Shown here piece after piece: positions 33,541 to 44,984 of a stretch of 64,000 nucleotides of DNA. Positions within the stretch are counted from its first letter, which is position 1; every line of letters begins with the position of its first letter. The position numbers were made by a program, and so were the translations under genes. Origin of the DNA: Haliotis asinina (lineage: Eukaryota; Mollusca; Gastropoda; Lepetellida; Haliotidae); NCBI RefSeq assembly GCF_037392515.1, contig NC_090283.1:39510249-39574248 (forward strand). Direction: 5' to 3'. Under the pieces are notes generated by a model. That model saw nothing but the letters and a program-made list of their open reading frames with translations. It did no database searches and was not told the DNA's origin.

Positions 33541-34651
33541 GTGTACGACGATGAGGTTTCACTTCTCCGGCGCAACCATGACAGATTTCCAGACGGATTG
33601 GTGCCAGAGATTCCATCTTTCAACTCTGTGAAGACAATCATGTATAGACAGAGACACAGGACTGTTCCCAGATTGCCTGCTCTCAAACCTGAGATTCATC
33701 TTGAGGACAAGTGGGCTGAGACAGAAGCTGGCGAGAGATTCCTTCATCGGATCAGCAACGACGTCCTCCTCTTCACCACAGACAAGAACATGAAGATCCT
33801 GTGTGACGCAGATACAATATATTGTGACGGAAAATTCTTTGCTGCATCTCGCCTCTTCGACAAGATATATACAATTCAAGCCCACTTTCAAGGACACATG
33901 TTTCCCCTAGTGTATTGACTACTACCACATAGGAAAGAGACAACTTACTCTGCTGTGTTCGAGTACCTTCATCAGTTGGCTGAGACACTGAACTTGCATT
34001 TCAGTTCTCCTGTTCTCCAGTTGGATTTTGAGCTGGCAGCCCATAATGCAGTAAGATCGGCTTTTCCCCCCAACAACCCATCTTCGGGGGGTCCTTTTTT
34101 CATTATTGTCAGTGCCTTTGGACCAGAGTCCAGAAAGAGAACCTCGTCAACGACTACAAGGAGGACGATGATGTGCGGAGGATAGTACGTCGAGCTGCTG
34201 CTCTTCCCCCGTGCCCCCTTGACAAAGTAGATAATATTTGGTTAGAATGTATTGCTGACGGCCCCGATAACCTCAAAGTGCGATCATTCATGGATTATGT
34301 GACTGCTTCGTGGGTGGAGGTAACCTGTTTTCCCCGTTGGTGTGGAACCATCTCGGAAACGAAGGACCTAGGAAAAATAACCACCTAGAAGGGTTCCATC
34401 ATAAACTTAATCAGCAAGCCAGAAAGAGTCATCCCAATATTTTTTAAGTCGTTAGACTTTTCCAAAGGGAGCAGTCAGTGAGCGAAGTGTCCTGTGCCCG
34501 ATTAACAGCCTATCCTAGTGCTCCACAGAGGAAACGCCGCTACCGGCAGATAGACAGTCGTCTTAGATCCCTGAGTCAAGATCTACGGAGCCAGGACATA
34601 GATGATATGGAATATGTTGACTGTGTATCTGAACTGTTAAAACTGGAGTGA
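33541..34651 (+). pseudogene. MULE-type transposase relic
   Basis: Resembles the MULE transposase domain of Mutator-like elements and of FLYWCH-type host genes. It has ILCDADTIYCDGKF (first catalytic Asp region, about 33810), RLFDKIYTIQAHFQGHMFPL, then after a TGA at 33916-33918 LLPHRKETTYSAVFEYLHQL and LQLDFELAAHNA (second Asp, about 34020). A one-base shift in a T-run near 34100 moves the FHYCQCLW block to another frame. Further pieces follow: YKEDDDVRRIVRRAAALPPC, NHLEGFHHKLN (about 34383) and a charged tail ending at a stop near 34651. No FLYWCH zinc finger or ATG start was seen. Two or more lesions, so it is dead. Confidence 0.75.
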
Positions 34652-35270
34652 TGTGAGGATTACAATGATGAAATGGCAGTAACTGCTTACAGGAATATTT
34701 TTTGTGTAAACTTACATTTTACATGTATATACATTTATTTCATTTAAATTGTTTATAATATATTACAAGCAAAACCGTACGAATTAAATATGGTGAATAC
34801 GGTAACTTAGTTCTTTATTGCCTTTATTCCCGGTAAAGCTACATCTCCGTAATCACATACCGTGACGCACCCCTTCCTCTATGACCGGTAAAGCTACCCC
34901 TACTTTCCTCTTTATAATTAAGAAAGTAGCTTTCCCAGCTCATAACTGAGTGATCATTAAGGTCGAATATAAACAATACATAGAGCACAGGCGCCCACCG
35001 CAGGTCTGAAAATCGATAAACTCAGTCCCGGTTTACTATGCAACCCCCTTACTATATAACCTGTAAAGGTGCATCACCAAATCACGGCGTCGTGATCGAA
35101 AACCGGACAATTACGTACTCGTCATCGAATATATCCTATTTTAAACGTCTCACGAGTATCAAAATCTTCTGTCCACATTGCCGATGTGTGTGTGGGAGGC
35201 ATATAAACAGGCCTTTCGAGGGGGTGCACTTGTTTGTTTTTTTATAAACCGCCAAAGACCGTGTTGCTAC
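34652..35270. other. Non-coding stretch
   Basis: AT-rich; nothing recognised. Confidence 0.3.
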
Positions 35271-35274
35271 GTCG

Positions 35275-35548
35275 GCGTATTAGGGCCACGGTGAAAAATG
35301 TTTTTGGTGTCATTATCTCTTACGTAGGGCTTGGTATCTCCTACGTAGGGCTAGGTATCTCCTACGTAGGGCTTGGTATCACCTACGTAGGGCTTACTAT
35401 CGCCTACTTAGGATTTACTATCTCCTATTCCTAATCTTCCTTAGATGGCAAGTCCTACGCAGGAGATGGCAAGTCCTACGCAGGAGATGGCAAGTCCTAC
35501 GCAGGAGATGGCAACACCAAAAATGTTTTCACCGTGGCCCTAATACGC
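35275..35548. mobile_element. Foldback element with tandem repeats in both arms
   Basis: The outer ends are reverse complements: GCGTATTAGGGCCACGGTGA (35275) faces TCACCGTGGCCCTAATACGC, ending at 35548, and the match continues into gtttttggtgt / acaccaaaaa. Inside, the left arm holds about five direct copies of a 21-bp unit (ggtatctcctacgtagggctt), and the right arm holds three copies of aagtcctacgcaggagatggc, its near reverse complement. Each unit contains its own small palindrome (cctacgtagg). This is the anatomy of foldback transposons. No transposase and no clear TSD. Confidence 0.85.
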
Positions 35549-36430
35549 TTCTGTACAAATTGTCTCTGTTTGAGACTGAGTAAAAACTGAAGTTCGTTCC
35601 GAGAATTCGGGGCCTGACAAAGAGTCACCAGTCTCGCGACGTGCCGCGACCTACTTATGAGCCCGACAGGTTTGACAGGTTTTTACTGCAACGGGAATGA
35701 GACGTATTCTCTTTGATCACGATTTAGAGATTTGCTTCAAAGTTGGCATTCAGATAAAATGTATGGGATGCTGGACTAGACATTTGATTGGTCAAACTGT
35801 ATCCATTAGCCAGTATCTTCCAAACTGAAATATAAGAGTCCTCTGACTGGTCACAATTGTTATAATTAACCAACTCAACAACTGACCAGCGTAAACCCAT
35901 GATGTCCACCTTGCTCTTGTATTCTCCAAGCGCAAAGTCCAGTGTAAACATGTGCGACGTCGTCATTGAAACAGGTTATGCATCAATCATTAGGTAGACT
36001 TGAGAGTGAGTGAGTGAGTGAGTGAGTGGGTGAGTTAAGATTTAAGATCAGCTATATTGTGACTAAAACAGCGTATAGATTTATGATGATCTAATGATAA
36101 TGATAATGATAGCGAGCAGATATTTAACTGAACGATTTGGCACGGCGTAGACAAAATTCGAGGAAGACAAATGGTATATTTGTAAGATAGAATATACAAT
36201 TATGAAATGCACATATCATAATATAGTCCGCTTTCGAATTCTAAATTTAATTTCCTGAATCCCAGCTGATGACTAATGAACTGATGCTAGCATATTTGTG
36301 AAACATATTACTAAAAATACTGTAGTGTTCAGCCGTGGATCATTGCATTTTATGAAGAAATAACGTTCAGTTACAATGTGTTTGTGCATAATTAATGACT
36401 CAGTTACTTGTCCTTGACTATTATCTCCAA
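35549..36430. other. Non-coding stretch with (GTGA)n run
   Basis: A gtgagtgagtgag run at about 36006-36035 is probably the tail of a decayed minus-strand SINE, but the body is not recognisable. Confidence 0.35.
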
Positions 36431-36524
36431 CAAATGTAAATAACATGAACTACATTTGAGGTGAGGTAACATCTTTTCCCTCTTCTGTCAAGCAGATATT
36501 CCTTTCCCCTCCTTGAGCATTCAT

Positions 36525-37530
36525 GTAGACATGACGGAACGTTACATGCAGACATTCTCGAATGGTACATGTATACATGCTGGAACGTTACATGTAGACA
36601 TACTGGCGCGTTCATGAAGACATGCTGGAACGTTACATGGAACCATTCTCGAATGAGACATATAGACATGCTGGACCGTACATGTAGACATGTGAATGTA
36701 TATGTAGACAAGCTGGAACGTTCATGTATACATGCTGGAACATTTATGTAGATATGCTGGAACATTCATGTCGACATACTAGAACGTTACATGTAGGCAT
36801 GGTGGAATGTCCATGCAGACAAGCTAGAATGTACATGTAGACATGCTGGATAATTTATGTAAGCATGTTTGACCGTACACATAGACATGCTGGAACGTTA
36901 GAGGTAGACACACTGGAACGTACATGTAGACATGCTGGATCATTACATGTAGAAAAGCTGGAACATTACATGTAGACATGGTGAAGTGTTACAAGTAGAC
37001 ATGCTGGACCTTACATGTATTCATGATGAAACGTCACATGGAGAAATTCTAAAACGTTACATGTAGACATGATGGAATGTATACCTAAACAGGCCGGGGC
37101 GTTCATGGAGACATGCTGGAACATTCATGTAGTCATGCTGGAGCGTTCATGGAGACATGCTGGAACATTCATGTAGTCACGCTGGAACGTTACATGTAGA
37201 CATGCTGGAATGTACATCCCGAACGCTTGTATGTAAATGTAGACATCCTGGAACTTTCATGTAGACATTCGGAAATATGCAAGCAGACATGCTGGAACGT
37301 TCATATATATGCTGAATTGTACATGTAGGTATGCCTGAACGTCCATGTAGGAAACCTGAAGCATTACATGTAGACATGCTGGAACATTATATCTAAAGTA
37401 CACATGCTGGAGCGTTCATATGGACATTCTGGAATGTACTTGTAGACATGCCGGAACATTCATGTAGTGTAGACATGCTTCAAAGTACATATAGGTATAC
37501 TTGAACGTTACATGTATACATGATGTATAT
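36525..37530. repeat. 22-23-bp minisatellite, degenerate
   Basis: Roughly 40 irregular copies of gacatgctggaacgtt(a)catgta, with many indels. ORFs on both strands are artefacts. The region starts just after the pyrimidine-rich tract at 36475-36515. Confidence 0.85.
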
Positions 37531-38025
37531 GTAAGTGTCAAATGTTCCATACACTCACATGAACTAAATCACTTATTCACTTTACTGTACAAAATGCAAC
37601 GTAGTTCCGTCTTTGTGCACAGATGTACAAATAAAATATAACATTATGTATTTCACATTGGTGCAATATTGTACCAAATGAGGAATATGTAAAAGTTTTA
37701 ATAAGATACTATATATAGGTGTCGTCAGTGTCGATTCATGCATTCGTCCATGACAGGAGAGCATACAGACCAGTACCATGGTCATAATACAATGCTCACC
37801 TGAATATTTGAATTTGAGCAGAATAATCTCTGGAAGTCTGAATTAGGAATAATAGCATATATGAAAACGAATCGCCGTACATAAAACAAAGTGCAAACTT
37901 CGAAATATTACCAACATTCGATTAATTATCAACCTAACATTTCGCACTGGGGAAAGTGTAATTACATTTATACTGGGTACAGGAGCACTTGAAACCCCAG
38001 GACTGCCCAGTGTTCCTTATAACAC
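37531..38025. other. Non-coding stretch
   Basis: Nothing recognised. Confidence 0.3.
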
Positions 38026-38030
38026 ATCAA

Positions 38031-38187
38031 CGTAGGGGTAGCCTAGTGGTTTAAGCGTCCGCTCGTCACACCAACCATACGGGTTCGATTTTTCATATAG
38101 GTAAATTGTTTCAACCTCATTTGAGTCGTTCCCCGCCGTGATGTAGCTGTTATATTGCTAGCAGCAGGGTGATACAAAAGTCACTCA
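38031..38187 (+). mobile_element. tRNA-headed SINE copy
   Basis: gtagcctagtggttt (box-A like) and gggttcgattt (box-B like) are followed by the shared tail with gctgttatattgctagcag and cactcac. It ends within the last codons of the GNAT ORF on the other strand. Confidence 0.6.
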
Positions 38188-38871
38188 CATCGGTGTGAAG
38201 GAAGAACCAACTGCAGAATACACCTTTTTGACTGGAATGTTCAGAGGATTCTTTGAGTACATCAAGGTAAAGGTGCGCTGACAGCAAAATCCAGTTTCTC
38301 TAAATACGGCAATCGCCGCGTGATTCTCGATGTATGAATTCACAACCATGAGGTCTCCTTCCGAGACTTCATCATAGAGCGTTCTGAAGAGTTTGTATCC
38401 CACTTCTTCATTATCAGCGTACGTTGGAGCCGGTTTCCATCCCCCATCGGCTTTCTGAAGACCGCCATAACCGATGACGCCATTAGAAAATGTATCCACA
38501 GCTATGTACACAGAGGCTGCATTTGCAATGATGCATTTATGAAAGAAAATAGTTCTCTTGACTGGATGTATCCGTGCATCGTACTCCTCGACAAGTCCAA
38601 GGAGGGCGCCAGTTACCGAAAGTAAGCAAAACTTTGTGTCCAGTAAAAGTGGAATCTTTACATTCATCTTTTCCTTTGTCAGCATTTGTATTTCATATAA
38701 GGATTTGAAACCTTCTTGAAATTTAGGATTCAGCGCCAGGATTGAAAAGTTTTTCTCCCTATACTTTGATAGTGATGTTGTTTTCAGCTTCTTCCCGATC
38801 ATTTGATTGTGATAGTCTTCATCAACGACGAGACATCCTCCGTGAGAAGCAGTATCGTCGAAATCAAACAC
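38185..38871 (-). CDS. GNAT-family acetyltransferase, C-terminal exon
   Basis: A 228-codon open frame with a stop at 38185-38187. The first part carries a GNAT motif-A-like segment, HGGCLVVDEDYHNQMIGKKL (mature acetyl-CoA-binding loops are R/Q-x2-G-x-G/A; here QMIGKK). The second part resembles the small C-terminal acetyltransferase-like domain found in YitH/HolE-type proteins: VIGYGGLQKADGGWKPAPTY, then VVNSYIENHAAIAVFRETGF and LMYSKNPLNIP. Function: probably N-acetyl transfer, substrate unknown. The frame begins without a convincing ATG or acceptor, so 5' exon(s) are missing from this piece. The 40648-40887 ORF on the same strand is a candidate. No lesions seen. Confidence 0.7.
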   Translation of the reverse strand: MFDFDDTASHGGCLVVDEDYHNQMIGKKLKTTSLSKYREKNFSILALNPKFQEGFKSLYEIQMLTKEKMNVKIPLLLDTKFCLLSVTGALLGLVEEYDARIHPVKRTIFFHKCIIANAASVYIAVDTFSNGVIGYGGLQKADGGWKPAPTYADNEEVGYKLFRTLYDEVSEGDLMVVNSYIENHAAIAVFRETGFCCQRTFTLMYSKNPLNIPVKKVYSAVGSSFTPM

Positions 38872-38969
38872 GGTACAGCAAAATAGATTTAAGAAGAAAA
38901 CACACTTGACTGAATGACTGATTTAACATTTAAAGTAATATCCGTAATTGTTCTGCCGAAGAGAGTAAA

Positions 38970-39215
38970 GTGAGTGAGTTTAGTTTTACTCCGCACTCAG
39001 CCACGTGCAAGCAATATTACAGCCATATGTAAATAATCAAGCCTGGACCAGACAATACAGTGATCAACAACTTAAACATCAACTGCAACTAGGATACGAT
39101 AACATGTGTCAACCAAGTCAGCGAGGCTGACCACCCGATCACGTTAGTCGCCTCTTACGATAAGCATGGGTTGGTGAAGATCATTTGTAACCAGGACCTT
39201 CACAGGTCTTTCGAG
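38970..39215 (-). mobile_element. Abalone-type SINE, minus strand
   Basis: Reverse-oriented copy, from the gtgagtgagtttagttttac tail to ccaggaccttcacagg at the head. It is moderately diverged and internally shortened near 39165. It lies immediately 5' of the GNAT exon. Confidence 0.85.
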
Positions 39216-39985
39216 AGTTGAACACAATATACATTAATAGTGAACGTAAACATCGAGCAAGTTATAAAATAGACACTGTGACAAGTAGGATCAGCATGTA
39301 ATAAGACGACAGTCCAGAGCCATTCCTTATAGAAACGATCTACCGTTCATCTAAAGCCAGGTCACCATGCCAGGGACGTCTTTTAGCTGCGTTTTACCCT
39401 AGCAGTATGTACAGCATGTATTTAGCCACTTATTGATGGTGAGGAATCGGAGCCAAAACTGGGTACATGGATTAAAGCTGTGGTAGATGCAGGTGTTGCA
39501 TTTAACAATACACGAGATGAAAAGTTCATTGCGGCTTCAATTTATTGAAAAAAATAGTGCATTACTTCCTCTACTGCCACAATCAACCATCCATCTCATT
39601 CCAAATGTGTTTGAATGCAGTCAAGCCGTATGTAACAGCGGAAGTGCGACAGAGCTGTAGTGAGAGATGTAGCGTTGTCATTGTTGTAATTACAAATGTC
39701 AGTCTAAATGCCAGAAGTACTTGGGTCAAAACAATATCGAATGACGGGAGTTCGACCGTTGGCACAAAATGATCCCCAAACCATTACGTCGTTGTCCTCT
39801 GCGTCCTCTGCGTTTGGTTCAGTCCAACCTGTTTCCTCACTCATCCCATCCTTAGCGTTAAGCATGACGAAACGGAGTCAGGATAGGCCTTGTTTATGGT
39901 CGTCTGTGTTGGACATCTGCAGTGTGCAGACGATTCCTGATGGCCTGTGTCAACTCTTTAACTCTACTAGTGAATATTACAGGCA
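39216..39985. other. Non-coding stretch
   Basis: A minus-strand frame near 39770-39800 reads NDVMVWGSF, reminiscent of the Tc1 DDE region, but flanking residues do not support it. Confidence 0.3.
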
Positions 39986-39989
39986 CAAA

Positions 39990-40135
39990 TCGTGGCGGTG
40001 GGGTAGAGTTCGCTCGTCACGTCAAAGTCCCGGGTTCGAATACTGCAGCCCATTTCTGGTGTTCCCCGTAGTGATACTGCTGGAATATTGCTAAAATGCT
40101 GGAATATTGCTAAAAGTGGCGTTAGCAATAATTCC
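39990..40135 (+). mobile_element. tRNA-headed SINE copy
   Basis: Shortened head (ggcggtggggtagagttcgctcgtcac), box-B-like gggttcgaat, body cccatttctggtgttccccg and a tail with tgctggaatattgctaaaa partly duplicated. Confidence 0.7.
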
Positions 40136-40477
40136 GTCAGTACATGCACAAATCTGTGGCGCTGATTCGTACGTCATCGTGCCGTGACATCACACGCAGC
40201 GCCCCAGAACTTAGGCGATCTACAACTGCGTCCATTTCTTAAACACGAATCCTCCGACAGTATTGTCTTACGAATTTAGTCCAGATCGTGTGCAACTGCT
40301 TCAAGGAAGTGTTCACCATTTAGTCGATTCATGGCATGCTCTCGCTGCTGATTTGTGGAGTACACGCTTACTTATTAAGCGTTTGAAGAGTGCCTTTGTT
40401 TTGCCTTTTTTATTGTATGTGTGTTTACAGTCCGAAGCAAGTGCTTAGGATTGCTTCACGTGAATGTTGCGAATACG

Positions 40478-40590
40478 TCATGAGAGAGAGAGACAGAGAG
40501 AGAGAGACACACAGAGAGACAGACAGACGGGCAGACAGAGAGATACACAGAGAGAGACAGAGAGAGAGAGGGAGGAAGAGAGAGAGCATA
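40478..40590. repeat. (GA)n-rich microsatellite
   Basis: Imperfect gagaga/gacaga run; flanking ORFs are artefacts. Confidence 0.95.
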
Positions 40591-40647
40591 TCGGTTGCAA
40601 GTGTGGTAAAGGTTGCGAGAATGTATTTGAATTCTAGCCAGTTGTTT

Positions 40648-40887
40648 TCATAAATCTCGCAATATCGCAAACGGGCAATTGTGCTCTTTTATCCAAAGAA
40701 GCATATTTGACTCATCGATAATCTGGCCGTCGACTCCCTCAGGTCCCCACCAACCTGAGGGTTTCGCATCAAATGCATTTTGGAGATATTCGAGGGACAA
40801 GTTCCACCCTTCTTTGTTGACCAGCTCAGCCACGCGTTTCATTTCAGAGACTATCAAACGTCTGATGAGATAGCCAGCCATCGCCAT
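40648..40887 (-). CDS. Candidate N-terminal exon of the GNAT gene
   Basis: Within a longer frame, an internal ATG (40887-40885) starts MAMAGYLIRRLIVSEMKRVA, continuing ELVNKEGWNLSLEYLQNAFD. The pattern IRxL..SE...V..L....GWN is typical of the first strand and helix of GNAT domains. It is on the same strand as, and 1.8 kb upstream of, the 38185-38871 exon. The piece between them (about 20-40 residues before motif A) was not found, and I could not place a clear donor, so the link is an inference. Confidence 0.4.
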   Translation of the reverse strand: MAMAGYLIRRLIVSEMKRVAELVNKEGWNLSLEYLQNAFDAKPSGWWGPEGVDGQIIDESNMLLWIKEHNCPFAILRDL

Positions 40888-41004
40888 TGAGTAGACAGGC
40901 GTATCTAGCGTGCACACACCTGCTTCAAATCTATGAGTGTAATTGAGAATATTATGACCCACGTGATGAAGATACATATGGTAACAGACCCATACTTGTG
41001 TCAC

Positions 41005-41885
41005 GTCATTCTAGTCGTTTGATTGGATAGCCGTCACCTTGATCACATGAAAACACTTATGTATGTATGAAACCAAAACGAAGTACCACTGACATTTGAT
41101 AAGGGAAAACGTAACACTCACTCACTCAAGTACCCTGATTTCTCTCCTGCAGAAATTGGTAGCGCCATGTGCAAATTCAACTAACAGACGAAAGAAACCA
41201 TTTTGACTACACAGATGATTTTTTGGTCGTGTTCTCGGTCCGATGTTCAGACCTCCTTGACGTGATTTCTAACAAGTTGACCTGCCCACTCATAACCCTG
41301 TCTACCACTGTTAAAAACATTATGCAAAAACATCTTCAGCATCATTGCTGTCAGCTTTGCATAGACATTAGAAGAAACCACAAACGCCATCAATAAAAAT
41401 AAATATTGTAGATTTTCGACCTTATTTTCAAATACAGAAAACATTAGAAAATAAGCCTCGATTTAACTAAAACGTCATACATGGGGTGCCGTTAAAAAGA
41501 GCACGGGATCACGGAAAACAAATGATATTCGTGACTGAATCCAACCAGGCGACCAAAGAGGAGTGGGATAGACTCCCTCATTCAACATACAGTCTAGGAA
41601 ATCTTTTCTGCCATCTAAAATTTAAGAAATTATAATTATGAGCTGGCTTGACTAACCTTTTTGTAGATCTAGATCGTGCTTGTTTTCACACTATACATTA
41701 TATTCCACAGTGTGGTACAGGACAAGAATTATGTAAAGACAGCTATAGCATTGCGGACGCTAGAAAATAAAATGAATGCAATCATTCAATTCAGAGATTC
41801 TGTTTTCTACTTTAAACTAACCTATGATTAACTAACCTATGATCTTGAAAAAGGTTATTGTTTCAATAACTATATTTACTTCAGG
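41005..41885. other. Non-coding stretch
   Basis: Short ORFs only; nothing recognised. Confidence 0.3.
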
Positions 41886-41889
41886 TTTT

Positions 41890-41990
41890 GTTGTTACTAA
41901 CGTCACACTCAGCAATATTCCAGCTGTATGGTGGCGGTCTATAAATAATCGAGTGGGATCCAGACAAGTATATATTGACAATAACATAAC
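41890..41990 (-). mobile_element. Abalone-type SINE fragment
   Basis: 3' half only: cactcagcaatattccagct, then atggtggcggtctataaata, reading towards the centre of the element on the minus strand. Confidence 0.75.
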
Positions 41991-42214
41991 CGGTACACAC
42001 AAATAGATTTGTATTCACAATTATCTCTGTTGTGTTTCATTTAATATTTGTACACTTTACGACAGGCAATAATCTGTATTTGTCTCAAAAATCATTACGT
42101 TAGATAGTTTAATATGCTGTTGAATAAAAACAGCTTTTACGTTCAGATATTAAGCTAATGAGTTAAGCAGTTTATGACACATCCATTGCGAGCAGTGATG
42201 ATTCCTGGAGAGAA

Positions 42215-42397
42215 CCCGGCTAGCGGGATTGGGTGGTCAGGCTCGATGACTTGGTTGACACATGTCATCGGTCAGTTGCGCAGATCGATGCTCATGCTGT
42301 TGGATCCCTGGATTGTCTGGTCCAGACTCCATTGTTTACAGAACACCGCCATTCAGCTTGATTGTTGCTGAGTGCGGCATAAAACTAAACTACTCAT
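42215..42397 (+). mobile_element. Abalone-type SINE, 5'-truncated
   Basis: From cggctagcgggattgggtgg to taaactactcattcac. Diverged, with small indels. Confidence 0.85.
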
Positions 42398-42775
42398 TCA
42401 CTGGAGAGAACTGGTTCCGAATAATCTCTGAAATCTGCAGTAGAGATATGTGCTGGTGAAGGCGTTCATCGTCAAACAGTGTGGAAGGACAGGGCTGTGT
42501 CTGAGCTCCATGTGTCGAACATTGTCAGAGAGATCCATGTAAACATCACAAGGCCAAGTCGTAGTGCAGACTGCTTTCCACAGGAAATGCGCATGGATTC
42601 AGAAAAATGCTATTTTTTTCTATTTTTTTTTATGATTATAAGTGTCATTTGAGGTAACTGAATATGGATACCAATAATCGAGCTGTAATGACAATGTGAG
42701 AAAAACATATCTTTATAAACCTATCACAACATAGGCATGAAGTATATCCAAATTACTAGGTTCATAGTGCCACCT

Positions 42776-42824
42776 CTCTCTCTCTCTCTCTCTCTCGATC
42801 TCTCTCTCTCTCTCTCTCTCGTCT

Positions 42825-42857
<33 letters not shown>

Positions 42858-42935
42858 ATCGTCTCTCTCTCTCTCTTCCTCTCCTCTCTCTCTCTCTCTC
42901 ACATCTCCCTCTCATCTCTCTCTCTCTCTCTACAT
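42776..42935. repeat. (CT)n microsatellite
   Basis: About 160 bp of ctctct with occasional g/a/tt interruptions. Confidence 0.97.
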
Positions 42936-42939
42936 TCTC

Positions 42940-44117
42940 ATTCGAATTGGTTCCAAAATTAACATGTAGTAATTTTCCATAGAATTGAAATGCAGGAGGT
43001 GTCAGTACAGTCTAGTTAACGTGTGATAATAATATAAGGAATCTTAGTGGCACCAAACAACTCAGTCACCGTGATATATTTCTTTTCATTAACGAATTTT
43101 CCTAATACAGCGTGCTCAATAGATTTCAGAAAAGGTCTCCTTGTAGGCCAGGAGGAAGTCTCAATACCATTATTTCCCAGGAACTCTCCCATAAGCACGG
43201 AGACAATTTAGCTGAACTTTGCCATGTATGAATATTGTATCGTGCCCTGAATGTTGTCATACACACCCTCATGTCCAAATGTTTCTTGAATTGATGAAAA
43301 CAAATGATACCAATAGACTTTTAAGGACGATGTATCTTTTTAAAAAGTGTTTGTACTCCAATCGAAACAAAAAAAAGTAGCTGTGAATGTATTATGATAT
43401 TTAATTAGCACTAATATCCACATTAACAGAGTATATGTATAGGCGCATATGTATGCCTTTACCTCACTGTTTACACATGTTGTACTGTTGGCCTCATGGC
43501 CCTCTATACGTAATAAAGAATCATAATGAAAAAATAATCTGCCTGTTTATGCATTCTATTCCTCATATGAGCACAATGTGTAATAGCCATGTCTCACGAC
43601 CGCGTTATTGCTTGAATATTGCTAAATACGGCATAAAACCACAGTCGCTCATATCTTTCCCCTCATTTCAACTGTTTTTTTTTTCATTCAGGGAGCTTAG
43701 GAGGCTACAAGCCTTTAGTACAATACATGTGTGCAAAGACATATAGCATTTAAAACAGATTTGCTATTGTTGAATTAAGGATAGGTGTACCGTGATAGAA
43801 TTTTGACTATTTATAAATTTGTTGCTTTCAAGAATACCTTTAATATATATTCACAAGGATTGACACGGCAAAATGGTGGAATAACTAATGTTCTTAAACT
43901 GTTAAAACGGATATAAAATGATACTCATCTTCTAACACCCCTAAATCTCATAACATTCATAGGCTTTTTTTTCTCGTGGAACATTATTTTATCTGGCTTT
44001 TTCCTGACTTGTTGTTGAATTCATTTGATGTGCATCATGCTGTTGATGTACTAAAAGTTTAAAATGCAATGTTGACATCAAAGACGCAATGCTCTCTTAT
44101 TAGGTCTGATTTAAAGG
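42940..44117. other. Non-coding stretch
   Basis: A 60-codon minus-strand frame at 43016-43198 has ordinary composition but no recognised motif. A tail-only SINE fragment (gcttgaatattgctaaatacggcataaaac) lies at 43610-43655. Confidence 0.3.
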
Positions 44118-44220
44118 GGCTGTGGGGTAGCCTAATGGTTATAGCATCTGCTTGTCACGCTGAAGACCCGTGTTCTAATCCCAACACGTGATGCCCAAAC
44201 ATACGTCACCCAGTTAGGTC
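44118..44220 (+). mobile_element. tRNA-headed SINE, head part
   Basis: ggctgtggggtagcctaatggttatagcatctgcttgtcac and gtgttctaatcc match the tRNA-like head. The body is lost after about 44220. Confidence 0.65.
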
Positions 44221-44357
44221 TGACCCCCCGAAGCTGGTTATCTTACCGGGTTACTAACAGATAAGAGGAAAATATTCTTTCACTTCCGCAGCCCAGTCAG
44301 CCTTCCTCCGGTAGTCAAACCAACCTTACTGGAGATGGGACTTGCCCCAGGGGAAGG

Positions 44358-44457
44358 NNNNNNNNNNNNNNNNNNNNNNNNNNNNNNNNNNNNNNNNNNN
44401 NNNNNNNNNNNNNNNNNNNNNNNNNNNNNNNNNNNNNNNNNNNNNNNNNNNNNNNNN
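44358..44457. other. Assembly gap (100 N)
   Basis: Run of exactly 100 N, the conventional placeholder for a gap of unknown size. Confidence 1.
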
Positions 44458-44545
44458 AACTAACTCACGTTGTAGGGTATATAACTAACTCACGTTGTAG
44501 GGTATATAACTATCTCACGTTATAGGGTATATAACAAACTCCGGC
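44458..44545. repeat. 25-bp tandem repeat at the gap edge
   Basis: At least three copies of a 25-bp unit (aactaactcacgttgtaggg + tatat) start exactly at the gap, so the gap is probably a longer, collapsed array. Confidence 0.85.
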
Positions 44546-44984
44546 ATGACACGTACATGAAACAACGTAGGGTATATGTCTTTCCACCTTCAATACATCT
44601 TCATCTCCACATATGATGGTGTTATTCTGTGTATTAAGGGTGTTGTAGTGTGCTGCGTGTCGCACTTAGTTTAAACATACGTTGGAAAATTAACTACGTA
44701 AACATGAATATATCTTTTACGAGGATAAAAGTACAGTTTCATCTCCTTAGAAAACTTTGGCACTCACATGTAGGTGGATACACGACCTATTTACTACAAT
44801 ACAAGAGACGCATCTTCAGGTAGAGTGGTACTGTGTCAGAAGATGTAGTGGTCGGGTGAGGTTTGATGTGTTTGACAACGGCGTCAGATCTGCATGGGAA
44901 CGTCGCATGCATTGTAAGAAAGACGTTTGATGTCTGTATTGTACCGCTTGTCTATGAAGTCTCGCATGTGGCATTTATAACTTT
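44546..44984. other. Non-coding stretch
   Basis: Nothing recognised. Confidence 0.3.

Noticed and set aside
39740-39850. Tc1-like motif NDVMVWGSF on the minus strand
   Set aside because: Only nine residues fit; neither the upstream nor downstream DDE motifs can be found in any frame nearby.
40263-40670. ORFs rich in Arg/Glu or Leu/Ser around 40.5 kb
   Set aside because: Products of the GA-rich microsatellite.
43016-43198. 60-codon minus-strand ORF with plausible composition
   Set aside because: No acceptor in a compatible phase and no family recognised.
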